Shown here: piece by piece, positions 53,828 through 61,641 of the stretch | Layout of the letters: each line of letters begins with the position of its first letter | How positions within the stretch are numbered: the stretch's first letter is position 1 | NCBI RefSeq assembly: GCF_015223355.1 | Contig: NZ_JADFFK010000005.1 | Location: 219,873 to 283,872, forward strand | Direction of reading: 5' to 3' | Source of the DNA: Salipiger mangrovisoli | GTDB lineage: Bacteria; Pseudomonadota; Alphaproteobacteria; Rhodobacterales; Rhodobacteraceae | Length of the DNA stretch: 64,000 bases | Made by a program: the position numbers and the translations under genes | The notes under the pieces: model-generated | What the model was told of the DNA's origin: nothing | What the model saw: the letters and a program-made list of their open reading frames with translations, nothing else | Database searches by the model: none

Positions 53828-54631
53828 TCAGCTTCCGCCGAAATCAAGCTGGCAACGGTGCCCTGCGGGCAGCGCGCCATCCTCGTTCGGCAATTCCAAT
53901 TCGATCACGAAGGTGCCGCTCGCCGCGTCGAAGACACGGTCCACGGCGGTGACCGTCGCCGCATGAGCGCCGGTCAGCGGGGCGACGGGGTGGATGATGG
54001 CGGTGTCGCCGACCTGCACCTCGGCGTAGAGCGAGACCGGCAGGAAGGCCTCGACCTTCAGCGGGTCGAGCTGGACGATCTCCAGCACGTGGTCGTCGGT
54101 GCCCACGTATTCCCCGGCGCTGAGCACGCGTTTCGCCACCACCCCGGCCACCGGGCTGGTGATGCGCCGCTGCGCCAGCGCGATCTCGGCGCGGGCCAGT
54201 TCCTTGACGGCGATCTCCTGGTTCAGCTCGGCCTGCGCCAGCAGGCTGCGGCCGGCAATGATCTCGCCTTCGACCTGGTTGTAGAGCTCCTCGGTCGTCA
54301 GCCCGCGCTCGCGCATCTGCGAGATCCGCTCGAAACGTTTCTCGATCATCGCGAGCTGCTCTTTCTGGGCGATCACCACAGAGGTGTTCTCGGCCCGTGT
54401 CCGGAGCAGGTCGACGGTGCTCTGCTCGATCTCCGAGACCAGCCTCGCAACCACCTGCCCCGCATCGACCCGGTCCCCGCGCGAAACCAGGACCGCCTCG
54501 AGCAGACCGGTCGCCGGGCTGCCAAGCTCGATCATGTCCGCCGGGTCCATCAGGCAATCATAGCTCTCGGCGCGGGCCGAGGCGGCGGCGGCGCAGGCGA
54601 GACAGACCACAAGGAACGGAAGCCGGGTCAT
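53828..54631 (-). CDS. Periplasmic adaptor subunit, HlyD/RND-type membrane fusion protein
   Basis: The ATG at 54631 overlaps the SecA-like stop (ATGA) and opens a clear Sec signal peptide (MTRLPFLVVCLACAAAASARA), giving 267 residues; the longer frame upstream is inside the SecA-like gene. The mature protein has a lipoyl-like half (SPATGLLEAVLVSRGDRVDAG), a coiled-coil hairpin (about residues 65-130), and the second lipoyl half (RRITSPVAGVVAKRVLSAGE) followed by a beta-barrel. There is no transmembrane anchor besides the signal peptide, so it is periplasmic, like RND adaptors. It is short for the family and has no partner pump gene beside it. It lies directly before the giant protein gene, probably bridging an inner-membrane complex to an outer-membrane pore not encoded here. 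Confidence 0.88.
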   Translation of the reverse strand: MTRLPFLVVCLACAAAASARAESYDCLMDPADMIELGSPATGLLEAVLVSRGDRVDAGQVVARLVSEIEQSTVDLLRTRAENTSVVIAQKEQLAMIEKRFERISQMRERGLTTEELYNQVEGEIIAGRSLLAQAELNQEIAVKELARAEIALAQRRITSPVAGVVAKRVLSAGEYVGTDDHVLEIVQLDPLKVEAFLPVSLYAEVQVGDTAIIHPVAPLTGAHAATVTAVDRVFDAASGTFVIELELPNEDGALPAGHRCQLDFGGS

Positions 54632-56622
54632 TCGAGTCCTCCGGTGAAGGAAAGCATCCTGTCGAGCCTGCGGTCCTGGCGAACCAGGTCCTTGCGGGCG
54701 CGGGCGTGGCTTTTCTCGACGCGGCCTTGCGCCCTGTCGAAGACCCGCAGCCGTGCGGGCAGGCCGAAGAAGGGCACCCGCGCCCAGGCCTTGAGCAGCG
54801 GCGCGCGCAGCACCGCGGCAAGCGGATCGTCGAGCGCGAGCAGCGTTGCGGCGCTGCCCGGCTCGCCGCGACGCCCGGCGCGGCCGGCGAACTGGCGATC
54901 GATGCGCGCGGAATCGTGGCGCTCGGTCAGGATGACATGCAGCCCGCCGGCCTCTGCCACGCCCGGTGCCAGCGCGATGTCGACACCCCGCCCGGCCATG
55001 TTGGTGGCGACGGTGATCCGACCCGGCTCGCCAGCACGGGCGATGATCTCGGATTCCGCGCTGTCGTTCTCGGCGTTGAGCACGACATGCGCGAACCCCG
55101 CCGCCGACAGGTGCTCGGAGACCGTCTGCGAGGTGGCGACCGAGCGGGTGCCGATGAGCACGGGTCGCCCCGCGGCAATGGCGCGCTGCGTCTCGCCGAG
55201 CACGGCGGCCCACTTCAGGCTGCCGCGGCGGTACACCTGCGGCGGCAGCAGACGCAGCCGGGATCGGCGGTTCGGCGGGATGCGCTGCACCATCAGCCCG
55301 TAGACCTCCTGCAACTCCCCCCGCACCTCGCGGGCGGTGCCGGTCATCCCGGCGAGCGTCTCGTAGCGGCGGAAGAAGCGCTGGTAGGTCATCCGCGCGA
55401 CGGCAAGGTTCTGGGCCGTGACCTCGGCCCCTTCCTTGGCCTCGACGAGCTGGTGCATCCCGTCGGACCAGGAGCGGTCGGGCTGAAGCCGGCCGGTGTA
55501 TTCGTCGACGATCTGAACCTTGCCCTCATGGACGAGATAGTGATCGCCGCGGTGAAACAGGAAAAGCGCCGAGAGCGCCTGGTGCACCACCTCTTCGCGC
55601 TTGATCCGGCTGAGCCAGATGCTCGCGTCCCCGGTGGTCAGCTCCTCAAGCCGGGCCTTGCCGCGTTCGGTCAGCGTGACGCGCTTTTCCTCGCGGTTCA
55701 GCTTGTAATCCGCGCCCTCCCGCAGCGCGCGGGCAAGGTCGAGAGCACGGTTGGCCCAGATCGCCTCTTCCTCGGGATCAGTCTGGCGCGAGATGATGAG
55801 CGGGGTGCGGGCCTCGTCAACGAGCACGCTGTCCGCCTCGTCGATGATCGCGAAAGGCAGGCCCCGCATGACCGGCTCCTGCGCCGCCTCGCCGCCGGTC
55901 AGCCGGCGCAGGCGCTGGCGCAGGGCCTGCGGCCCCTCGGGGCCAAAGGTGATCCGGTCGCGCAGGTAGTCGAATGCGATCTCGGTGTTCGAGCCGTAGG
56001 TGACGTCGCAAAGATAGGCGGCCCGGCGGTCTGTCGGTGCCATCTTCTCGAGGATCACGCCGACCCGCAGCCCCATCCGCGCATAGAGCGGAGCAAGGGT
56101 TTCGGCGTCGCGGGCAGCCAGGTAGTTGTTGACGGTGATGACATGGGTGGGCCGCCCGCAGCAGGCCGCGGTGGCGGCGGCAAGCGCCGCGGTGATCGTC
56201 TTGCCCTCGCCGGTGTCCATCTCGATCAGCCGCCCGCGCAGCATGGCAAGCGCGCCACGGATCTGCACATCGTGGTGCCGCAGGCCGAGACTCCGGTAAC
56301 TCACCTCGCGGGCCGCCGCGATGCCGAGGCGGATGCTCGCGGCTCCGAGCCCGCTGCGGCGCAGGCGCATCCGGATGCGACCAAGCTCGGCATCGAACCC
56401 GGCATCATCGAGCGCCGCGAGGCGGCGCCCGATGCGCTTGATACGGGCTACGGTGATGCGGTCGCGGAGCGGCGCGGTCACGCGGGACACTGTCCGCGTG
56501 ACCGCGCCGAGCACCGCCTGCCCGGCGTCCTCGAGCCAGCCGTCGTCACGGTCCTCCCTTTCGGGATAGAACCTTACGGCGGGGGCCCTTGGAGTGGCGC
56601 TGGCTGTCCGCGACCCGAGCAT
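54628..56622 (-). CDS. Short SecA-like preprotein translocase ATPase
   Basis: A 664-residue SecA relative, about 240 residues shorter than housekeeping SecA. Walker A is DTGEGKT (residues 136-142) after an IRGALAMLRGRLIEM stretch; Walker B is IIDEADSVLVDEARTPLIIS from residue 259; motor motifs ITVNNYLAARDAE, YGSNTEIAFDYLRD, GMTGTAREV, NMAGRGVDI (near 544) and RIDRQFAGRAGRRGEPGS are all present. The preprotein-crosslinking region is reduced. The C-terminus stops within the helical scaffold (AQGRVEKSHARARKDL), so the C-terminal wing, linker and zinc-binding tail are missing. It starts five bases after the SapC stop and overlaps the HlyD adaptor. The natural reading is a dedicated motor for the giant protein. 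A second SecA for general export is expected elsewhere in the genome. Confidence 0.9.
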   Translation of the reverse strand: MLGSRTASATPRAPAVRFYPEREDRDDGWLEDAGQAVLGAVTRTVSRVTAPLRDRITVARIKRIGRRLAALDDAGFDAELGRIRMRLRRSGLGAASIRLGIAAAREVSYRSLGLRHHDVQIRGALAMLRGRLIEMDTGEGKTITAALAAATAACCGRPTHVITVNNYLAARDAETLAPLYARMGLRVGVILEKMAPTDRRAAYLCDVTYGSNTEIAFDYLRDRITFGPEGPQALRQRLRRLTGGEAAQEPVMRGLPFAIIDEADSVLVDEARTPLIISRQTDPEEEAIWANRALDLARALREGADYKLNREEKRVTLTERGKARLEELTTGDASIWLSRIKREEVVHQALSALFLFHRGDHYLVHEGKVQIVDEYTGRLQPDRSWSDGMHQLVEAKEGAEVTAQNLAVARMTYQRFFRRYETLAGMTGTAREVRGELQEVYGLMVQRIPPNRRSRLRLLPPQVYRRGSLKWAAVLGETQRAIAAGRPVLIGTRSVATSQTVSEHLSAAGFAHVVLNAENDSAESEIIARAGEPGRITVATNMAGRGVDIALAPGVAEAGGLHVILTERHDSARIDRQFAGRAGRRGEPGSAATLLALDDPLAAVLRAPLLKAWARVPFFGLPARLRVFDRAQGRVEKSHARARKDLVRQDRRLDRMLSFTGGLE

Positions 56623-56627
56623 CTTGG

Positions 56628-57413
56628 TTACGCGTCCTCGGTCTCGGGCGTTTCAGCGTCGGGCGCGGCGGCCTCGGCCGCCGGCGGCGCGGGTGGCACC
56701 GCGATCTGGCCGATCATGTCGTTGAAATGCCGCATCGAGTGCAGATGCAGGAAGGTGCATTCCAGCTCGTCGGTGTCGAACATCGCCCGCAGGTCCTCGT
56801 CGCCAAGCTTGCGCAGCTTCTCGCGGTTGATCGCCATGAAGCCCGAAAGCGAACGCCGTGCCCCGTCGGCAAGATTGAACTGCGCCTGCATCGGTTGCAG
56901 CAGATCGAGGTCCATCAGCCGCTTGCAATAGGCCTCGGTCCGGCGGAACTGGCCCTGGTACTCCTGCAGGAAGCGCAGCATGTTCTGCAGGTACTGGGTC
57001 TGGTTGCCGTCGCTGTCGAACAGCCGCTCGCCCTTGCCGTCGCGGTTGCAGCCCTCGAAGGTCTCGTCGACATGCAGGATGAAATTCGCGTTGTCCTTGT
57101 CGGTGGCGAAAACGAAGGGATAGCGCCGGACGAAGGCTGGGATGTAGCCGCCGGTCCATTTGCCCTCTGCGTCGACGTAGAAGTTTTCCGACTCCTTCAC
57201 GCCGAGGATCACCGCGGGCATCACCTTGTCGGCGGTGCCGGCAAAGACTATGGGATAATGCGCCGCGGCTGCCGAGAACTCGATGGCGGTCAGCGGCACC
57301 GAATTGACCTTGGTGGCGAAACGGTAGGTCTGCCCGGTTCGGATGCTCAGGTCGCCATGCGCCTTTGCGGTGACCGGAACGGCCTGTTCGTAGAAGAGGA
57401 GTTGGGTTGCCAT
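56628..57413 (-). CDS. SapC family protein
   Basis: The ATG at 57413 is preceded by GGGAG with six-base spacing, giving 261 residues starting MATQLLFYEQAVPVTAKAHGD. The sequence shows family features: VPLTAIEFSAAAAHYPIVF, then VILGVKESENFYVDAEGKW and GGYIPAFVRRYPFVF. The C-terminal tail is Pro/Ala/Glu-rich. SapC was named from the Campylobacter fetus S-layer secretion locus, where its role is unknown. No signal peptide or membrane segment is seen. Here it lies between the M50/HlyD and SecA-like genes, supporting a link to export of a surface protein. Its start lies inside the end of the upstream gene by 67 bases. Confidence 0.88.
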   Translation of the reverse strand: MATQLLFYEQAVPVTAKAHGDLSIRTGQTYRFATKVNSVPLTAIEFSAAAAHYPIVFAGTADKVMPAVILGVKESENFYVDAEGKWTGGYIPAFVRRYPFVFATDKDNANFILHVDETFEGCNRDGKGERLFDSDGNQTQYLQNMLRFLQEYQGQFRRTEAYCKRLMDLDLLQPMQAQFNLADGARRSLSGFMAINREKLRKLGDEDLRAMFDTDELECTFLHLHSMRHFNDMIGQIAVPPAPPAAEAAAPDAETPETEDA

Positions 57414-59623
57414 GACGTTCTCCCTGTCAGAGTTGGCTTGTGATTTGGCTGGCTCCACGTCGCGACCCGGTCGGGGGCCGCGAAGTATTTGAGGAATATG
57501 CGAGTGGCCGCGCGGTAGAGCCGCGCGGCGATCGGCGCGTCGCCGTGCGAGAAGCGCACGTGGACGCGATCGCCGTAACTGTTGACGGCGCGCGGTCCGT
57601 CGAGTTCCAGGTCAAGCAGCAACACCGGCTCGAGCGTTTCGAGGCGGCCCGGCGGGCTGGCAGGATCGATCAGCACCCGCCCGCCACCCGAGGTCGCAAG
57701 CGCACCGCTTGGCAATGTGCGGGTGAGACCCGGCGAGGCGCGCACCACATGCGCGGCGCTGGCGACCCGGTCCCCCAGGAAGCGGACCTGCATGGCGCTG
57801 GTGTCGGCGCGGACAAGCTCGGCGTCGGCTTCCGGGACGGCGACCCGGATCAGCGGATTCTCGAAAGAGGCGACGAGCGCGAGCAGGTCGCCCGGCTCGG
57901 CGAAACGCCCGACGAGGCTGCCGGGGTCCGGCAGGATGACCCGCCCGTCGGTGCGCGCAAAGACGGTCTGCTCGCGCAGGCGCTCCTCGGTCAGCGCAAG
58001 ATCGGCCCGCGCGGCTTTCAGCTCTTCCTCGAGGATGTTCACCGCGGTGCGCTGGGACGCGCGCTCGCTGTCGAGCCGGCGCTCGATCTCGGTCAGCCGC
58101 GCTTGCAGCAGGTTGCGCCGCGCCTCGATCAGCGGGTCCTCGATCCGCAGGAGCGCCGTGCCGCGGCTCACCTGCTGGCCGGGGGCGACAAAGACCTCTG
58201 TCACCACGCCTTCGGAGGTGGCATTGGCGAAGGCATCGGGGCGCGGGAAGACCACGCCTTCGGCCATCGTGTTGTGCGGCACCGGCACCGCCAACACGGC
58301 GGTGATCATCCCGCCGACCAGCACCGCGGTGACGGCCAGCGCCCTGCCCCGGTTGCGGCGCAGTGCCGGATCGGCGAGCACGAACCACAGCCCCTTCAGA
58401 ACCGGCAGGATCAGCATCAGGAAGAACGCCCAGATCGCCAGGATCACGCCGATCACGAAGAAGCGGGTGGCGACCAGCCCGACGATGCCGATGGTGATCA
58501 GCAGCCGGTAGAGGAAGGCGGCAACGGCATAGCCGAACAGCCAGGGCGCCTCACGCGGGGCGGTCACCGGGCTCTCGGCCCAGGTCAGCCCAAAGCCGTA
58601 GCGTTGGACGAGGTAGCCAAGATAGCGGTTCGCGCGCTGGCCGAGGTTCGGAATTTCCAGCCAGTCGCAAAGCACGTAGTAGCCATCGAAGCGCAGCAGC
58701 GGATTGCCGTTGAAAAGCAGGGTCGAGACGCCGCCGATCAGCATGACGTTGAAGGCGAAGGCGCGCAGCAGCCCTTCCTCGGCCCCGTCCCAGACGATCA
58801 TCGCCAGGGCGGCAAGGAAGATCTCGACGAGGATCCCCGCCGCGCCGACGAGCATGCGCTGCCACTTGCTGGCAAAGGCAATGCTGTCCGAGGCATCGAC
58901 ATAGGGGACCGGCACAAAGACCAGGAACATCAGCCCGATCTCGTGCACCTCGCCGCCCCAACGCTTGATCGAATAGGCGTGCCCCAATTCGTGCAGCGCC
59001 TTCACGCAAGGATAGGCGAGGAGCAGCAGGATCACGTTCTCGGCTGTGGCGAAGCGGTCGAAGACATTCGCCGTCAACGGTCCCCAATCCAGCGCCGCGA
59101 GCACAAGCCCGTAGCCCACCACGGAGAGGAACAGCAGCACGCCGAGGATCGAATAGATCGGCCGCACCAACGGCAGCGTGGCCGAGAGGAACCCGTCAGG
59201 GTCGAAGACCGGCACCCGCAGCGCCAGCGGATTCATCACCGAGCGCAGCAGCTTCTGCCGCGCCATCCGGCGGCCGCGGTCGGAAAGCTCGACAATGTCG
59301 GGCGGCACGTCGCCGACGAGGACGTCGGCGGTGTAGAGCTGCCCCACGAGGCGCACCAGCTCGTCCTGGGTGACCGCATCCAGCGCGAGCTGCTCCAGCG
59401 CGAGCGTCCAGATCTCGTTCAGCGTCCGGCTGCCGTCCATCATGCAGATCAGACGGTAGGCCTCGGGGGTGAAGCGGTGGAACCGGCCCGAGGCGCGGTC
59501 CTGAAGCACGAACCAGAGCGTGCCGCGGTAGACGTGGCGGTGAATCCTCGCATGGGTGCGCAGCCGTGGCCGGAATTCGGCCACCCGGTACCAGGAGGTG
59601 CTGGACCAGCTGCGCTGCGTCAT
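57347..59623 (-). CDS. PqqD-like / M50-like site-2 protease / HlyD fusion membrane protein
   Basis: A 758-residue protein whose ATG at 59623 overlaps the upstream GAF-HlyD stop. Residues about 14-105 form a PqqD-like winged helix (HRHVYRGTLWFVLQD, HRFTPEAYRLICMMDG), similar to RiPP recognition elements. Residues about 150-430 form a polytopic membrane core with the M50-type zinc motif HELGH (His211, Glu212, His215) and a later LLRFDGYYVLCDW segment, equivalent to the third-ligand DG motif. A transmembrane helix near residue 425 leads into a periplasmic HlyD arm: SEGVVTEVFVAPGQQVSRG, a coiled coil, and GRVILPDPGSLVG. Such PqqD-M50-HlyD proteins are known in bacteriocin-like export loci. Cleavage or handling of the cargo leader at the membrane is likely. 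The last 67 bases overlap the SapC gene in another frame. Confidence 0.88.
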   Translation of the reverse strand: MTQRSWSSTSWYRVAEFRPRLRTHARIHRHVYRGTLWFVLQDRASGRFHRFTPEAYRLICMMDGSRTLNEIWTLALEQLALDAVTQDELVRLVGQLYTADVLVGDVPPDIVELSDRGRRMARQKLLRSVMNPLALRVPVFDPDGFLSATLPLVRPIYSILGVLLFLSVVGYGLVLAALDWGPLTANVFDRFATAENVILLLLAYPCVKALHELGHAYSIKRWGGEVHEIGLMFLVFVPVPYVDASDSIAFASKWQRMLVGAAGILVEIFLAALAMIVWDGAEEGLLRAFAFNVMLIGGVSTLLFNGNPLLRFDGYYVLCDWLEIPNLGQRANRYLGYLVQRYGFGLTWAESPVTAPREAPWLFGYAVAAFLYRLLITIGIVGLVATRFFVIGVILAIWAFFLMLILPVLKGLWFVLADPALRRNRGRALAVTAVLVGGMITAVLAVPVPHNTMAEGVVFPRPDAFANATSEGVVTEVFVAPGQQVSRGTALLRIEDPLIEARRNLLQARLTEIERRLDSERASQRTAVNILEEELKAARADLALTEERLREQTVFARTDGRVILPDPGSLVGRFAEPGDLLALVASFENPLIRVAVPEADAELVRADTSAMQVRFLGDRVASAAHVVRASPGLTRTLPSGALATSGGGRVLIDPASPPGRLETLEPVLLLDLELDGPRAVNSYGDRVHVRFSHGDAPIAARLYRAATRIFLKYFAAPDRVATWSQPNHKPTLTGRTSWQPNSSSTNRPFRSPQRRMAT

Positions 59624-61473
59624 GGCTGCCACCTCCACCAGGCAAGGCGCGCCCAGTCGACGATCTTGTGGCTCAGTACCCAGGCCAGCCGCGCCTCGGC
59701 GATGGCGGTGCGGGCTATGCCCTCCATCCCCGGCCGCAGCGCGGCGCTGTCGCCGAGCGGTTCCGCCTCGACCCGGAAGAAATTGCGCCCTTCGCCCTGC
59801 CGCGCCAGCGGCGTGATCGAGGTCACGCGATAGTCGAGCGGGCGTTCGGGAAAGGCCGAAAGCCGCAGGCTGCCGGTCTGGGCCTCGGCGATCTCGTCGA
59901 TGTCATGCTCGTCCACCTCCAGCACGACGCGGAAGGACTCGAGCGGGGCGATCTTGAACAGCGTCTGGCCGCGCTCGATCGCGCCACCGACGTTCTGGCT
60001 GAGATCTCCCTCGACCACGTAGCCGGCAAAGGGGGCGCGGATGCGGGTCCGGGCGAGCTGCTCCTCGACCAGCGCGAGCTGCGCCTCGGCCTGGTTCATC
60101 TGGGCGCGGATGATGTTCGCCTCGGCGATCTCGCGCTCGGCGATGGCGCGCTCCAGTTCGCGCGTGCGCTGCTGCAGCGCCGTCGCGAGGCGGAGCCGCT
60201 CCAGCCCGAGGTCCTTTTCATCGAGCACGGCGATGACCTGGCCCGCGGCAACCACGTCGCCCGCCCGCGCCGACTGGCTGGCGAGATAGCCATTGAACGG
60301 CGCAACAAGGCTGCGCTGCACAGTGCCCTCGATCCGGGCGACCGAGGTGACATCGTAGTTCGTTGTCGCGACCCACAGGAAAGCCGCCAGCCCTGCCGCC
60401 GCGAGCGTCGCGAGCTTTGCCCCGAAATGCACAGGTCCGAGCAGCGCCAGCAGCAGGTCCCCCAGCGCGCCAAGGATACGACGCGGCAGCCAGCGGCCCG
60501 CAAGCTCGCGGTCGCGGAGGATCGGACCGGCAACGCTGGCGACGGCGTCGCAGATCTCGACTTCGGTGGCGGAAAAGCCAAGCCCCTCCCGCCGCTCGAA
60601 GGTGAGCGCGCCGATGACCTCTGAGCCGGAGGTGAGCGGAATGGTCAGCACCGCGCCGACAGCATGCGACCGTGCGAGGTCTTCATGCGCGCGGGTCACG
60701 CGGAAATCCCAGCCCTCCGGTTCGGGCCAAAGCACCACGGCTTGCTGATCCACGGCCTCGTCCATCGCGTGCTGAACTTCCTTTATGAGGCTCACGCGCC
60801 GACCGAAGCTCGCGGCACTCGAGACCGCGCGGATCTTCATCCGCCGGCCCTTTTTGAGCCCGATGCTCACGGTCTCGCAGTCCAGTCGCCGGGCCAGTTC
60901 GGTGACCAGCGCCGAGGCCGCCTCGGCCAGCTTCGGCCGTTCAAGCAGGGTGGCCAGCACGTCGAAGGCCAAGGTCATCCGCTCGCGCAATTCGCCGTCC
61001 CGCGCCTCCTGCTCGCGGCGCAGCATGAGTTCGATCCAGCCCGCGGCCCATTGCAGGCGGCGGAACAGCGTGGCGGTCGGCGCGGCGCTGGCGGGCACGG
61101 CGACGGCGACGGCGCCGAAGAGACCTTCGTCAACGATCAGGGGCTGGGCCAGCAGTCGGCGCGCCGTGCCCTCTCCGATGACGACGGGCTGGCGCGTGGA
61201 GAGCGCTTGCCGGGCAAGATCCTGGAGGTCGTCCTCGGGGGGGCCGCCTGCCGGCCATTGCGCGGCCAGCGTGAAGGCGCTGCTGTCCAGAATGTCGCCG
61301 GCGAGCAGAAGGCCGGTCGCCATCCCGTCGATCTGGCGCGTGGTCAGTCCCAGCCATGTCTCTAGGAATTGTGCGAGCGTCTCCGCCTGCTGAAATCTCG
61401 CCCAAAGGGATTGGTCGAGAATGGCATAGGAAACGGCGACATTCGCTGAAGGAGACTCGGAATACTGACTCAT
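59620..61473 (-). CDS. GAF domain / HlyD membrane fusion protein
   Basis: A 617-residue fusion, first gene of the export operon. The start at 61473 (MSQYSESPS) is chosen from a GGAAG just upstream; alternative starts at 61506 and 61515 would add 11-14 residues. Residues about 30-165 are a divergent sensor region; about 175-325 form a GAF domain (LARRLDCETVSIGLKKG, AVGAVLTIPL, VIGALTFERREG). One transmembrane helix lies near 350-372 (AAAGLAAFLWVATTNYDVTS). The periplasmic part is an HlyD adaptor: lipoyl halves around VAPFNGYLASQSARAGDVV and IRAPFAGYVVEGDLS, with an arginine/glutamate-rich coiled coil between them. GAF domains bind small molecules, so export may be gated by a cytoplasmic signal. 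The last codons overlap the next gene's ATG. Confidence 0.88.
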   Translation of the reverse strand: MSQYSESPSANVAVSYAILDQSLWARFQQAETLAQFLETWLGLTTRQIDGMATGLLLAGDILDSSAFTLAAQWPAGGPPEDDLQDLARQALSTRQPVVIGEGTARRLLAQPLIVDEGLFGAVAVAVPASAAPTATLFRRLQWAAGWIELMLRREQEARDGELRERMTLAFDVLATLLERPKLAEAASALVTELARRLDCETVSIGLKKGRRMKIRAVSSAASFGRRVSLIKEVQHAMDEAVDQQAVVLWPEPEGWDFRVTRAHEDLARSHAVGAVLTIPLTSGSEVIGALTFERREGLGFSATEVEICDAVASVAGPILRDRELAGRWLPRRILGALGDLLLALLGPVHFGAKLATLAAAGLAAFLWVATTNYDVTSVARIEGTVQRSLVAPFNGYLASQSARAGDVVAAGQVIAVLDEKDLGLERLRLATALQQRTRELERAIAEREIAEANIIRAQMNQAEAQLALVEEQLARTRIRAPFAGYVVEGDLSQNVGGAIERGQTLFKIAPLESFRVVLEVDEHDIDEIAEAQTGSLRLSAFPERPLDYRVTSITPLARQGEGRNFFRVEAEPLGDSAALRPGMEGIARTAIAEARLAWVLSHKIVDWARLAWWRWQP

Positions 61474-61612
61474 ATCTTCCACATTAACCCGACACAGGGA
61501 AATCATCGTTGCCAAGCGGGACCGTCATAAAGACGGATACACGGAACCACCCCACAAACGCAGGGCAGGATATTAATAAATACTGAATGAGGTTTTTTCT
61601 CTCCCGGTCCCA

Positions 61613-61641
61613 AGCGTAGAACCGCCACGACCATGCGTCAA
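61613..61641 (-). promoter_or_regulatory. Candidate promoter of the giant-protein export operon
   Basis: On the minus strand, TTGACG (61641-61636) is followed by a 17-base spacer and TACGCT (61618-61613). The -35 box is five of six to consensus; the -10 is weaker. It would give a leader of about 130 bases, AT-rich around 61560-61600, before the first gene of the cluster. No better pair was seen nearer the start codon. Confidence 0.45.

Noticed and set aside
42769..53952. A plus-strand open frame of about 3,700 codons antisense to the giant gene
   Set aside because: It mirrors the repeat region of the giant gene. High GC with few stop codons produces such shadow frames. The translation is Arg/Gly/Asp/His-rich without domains.
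54628..56622. Accessory Sec (SecA2/SecY2/Asp) locus of Gram-positive type
   Set aside because: No SecY2, Asp proteins or glycosyltransferases are present, and the organism appears to be an alphaproteobacterium.
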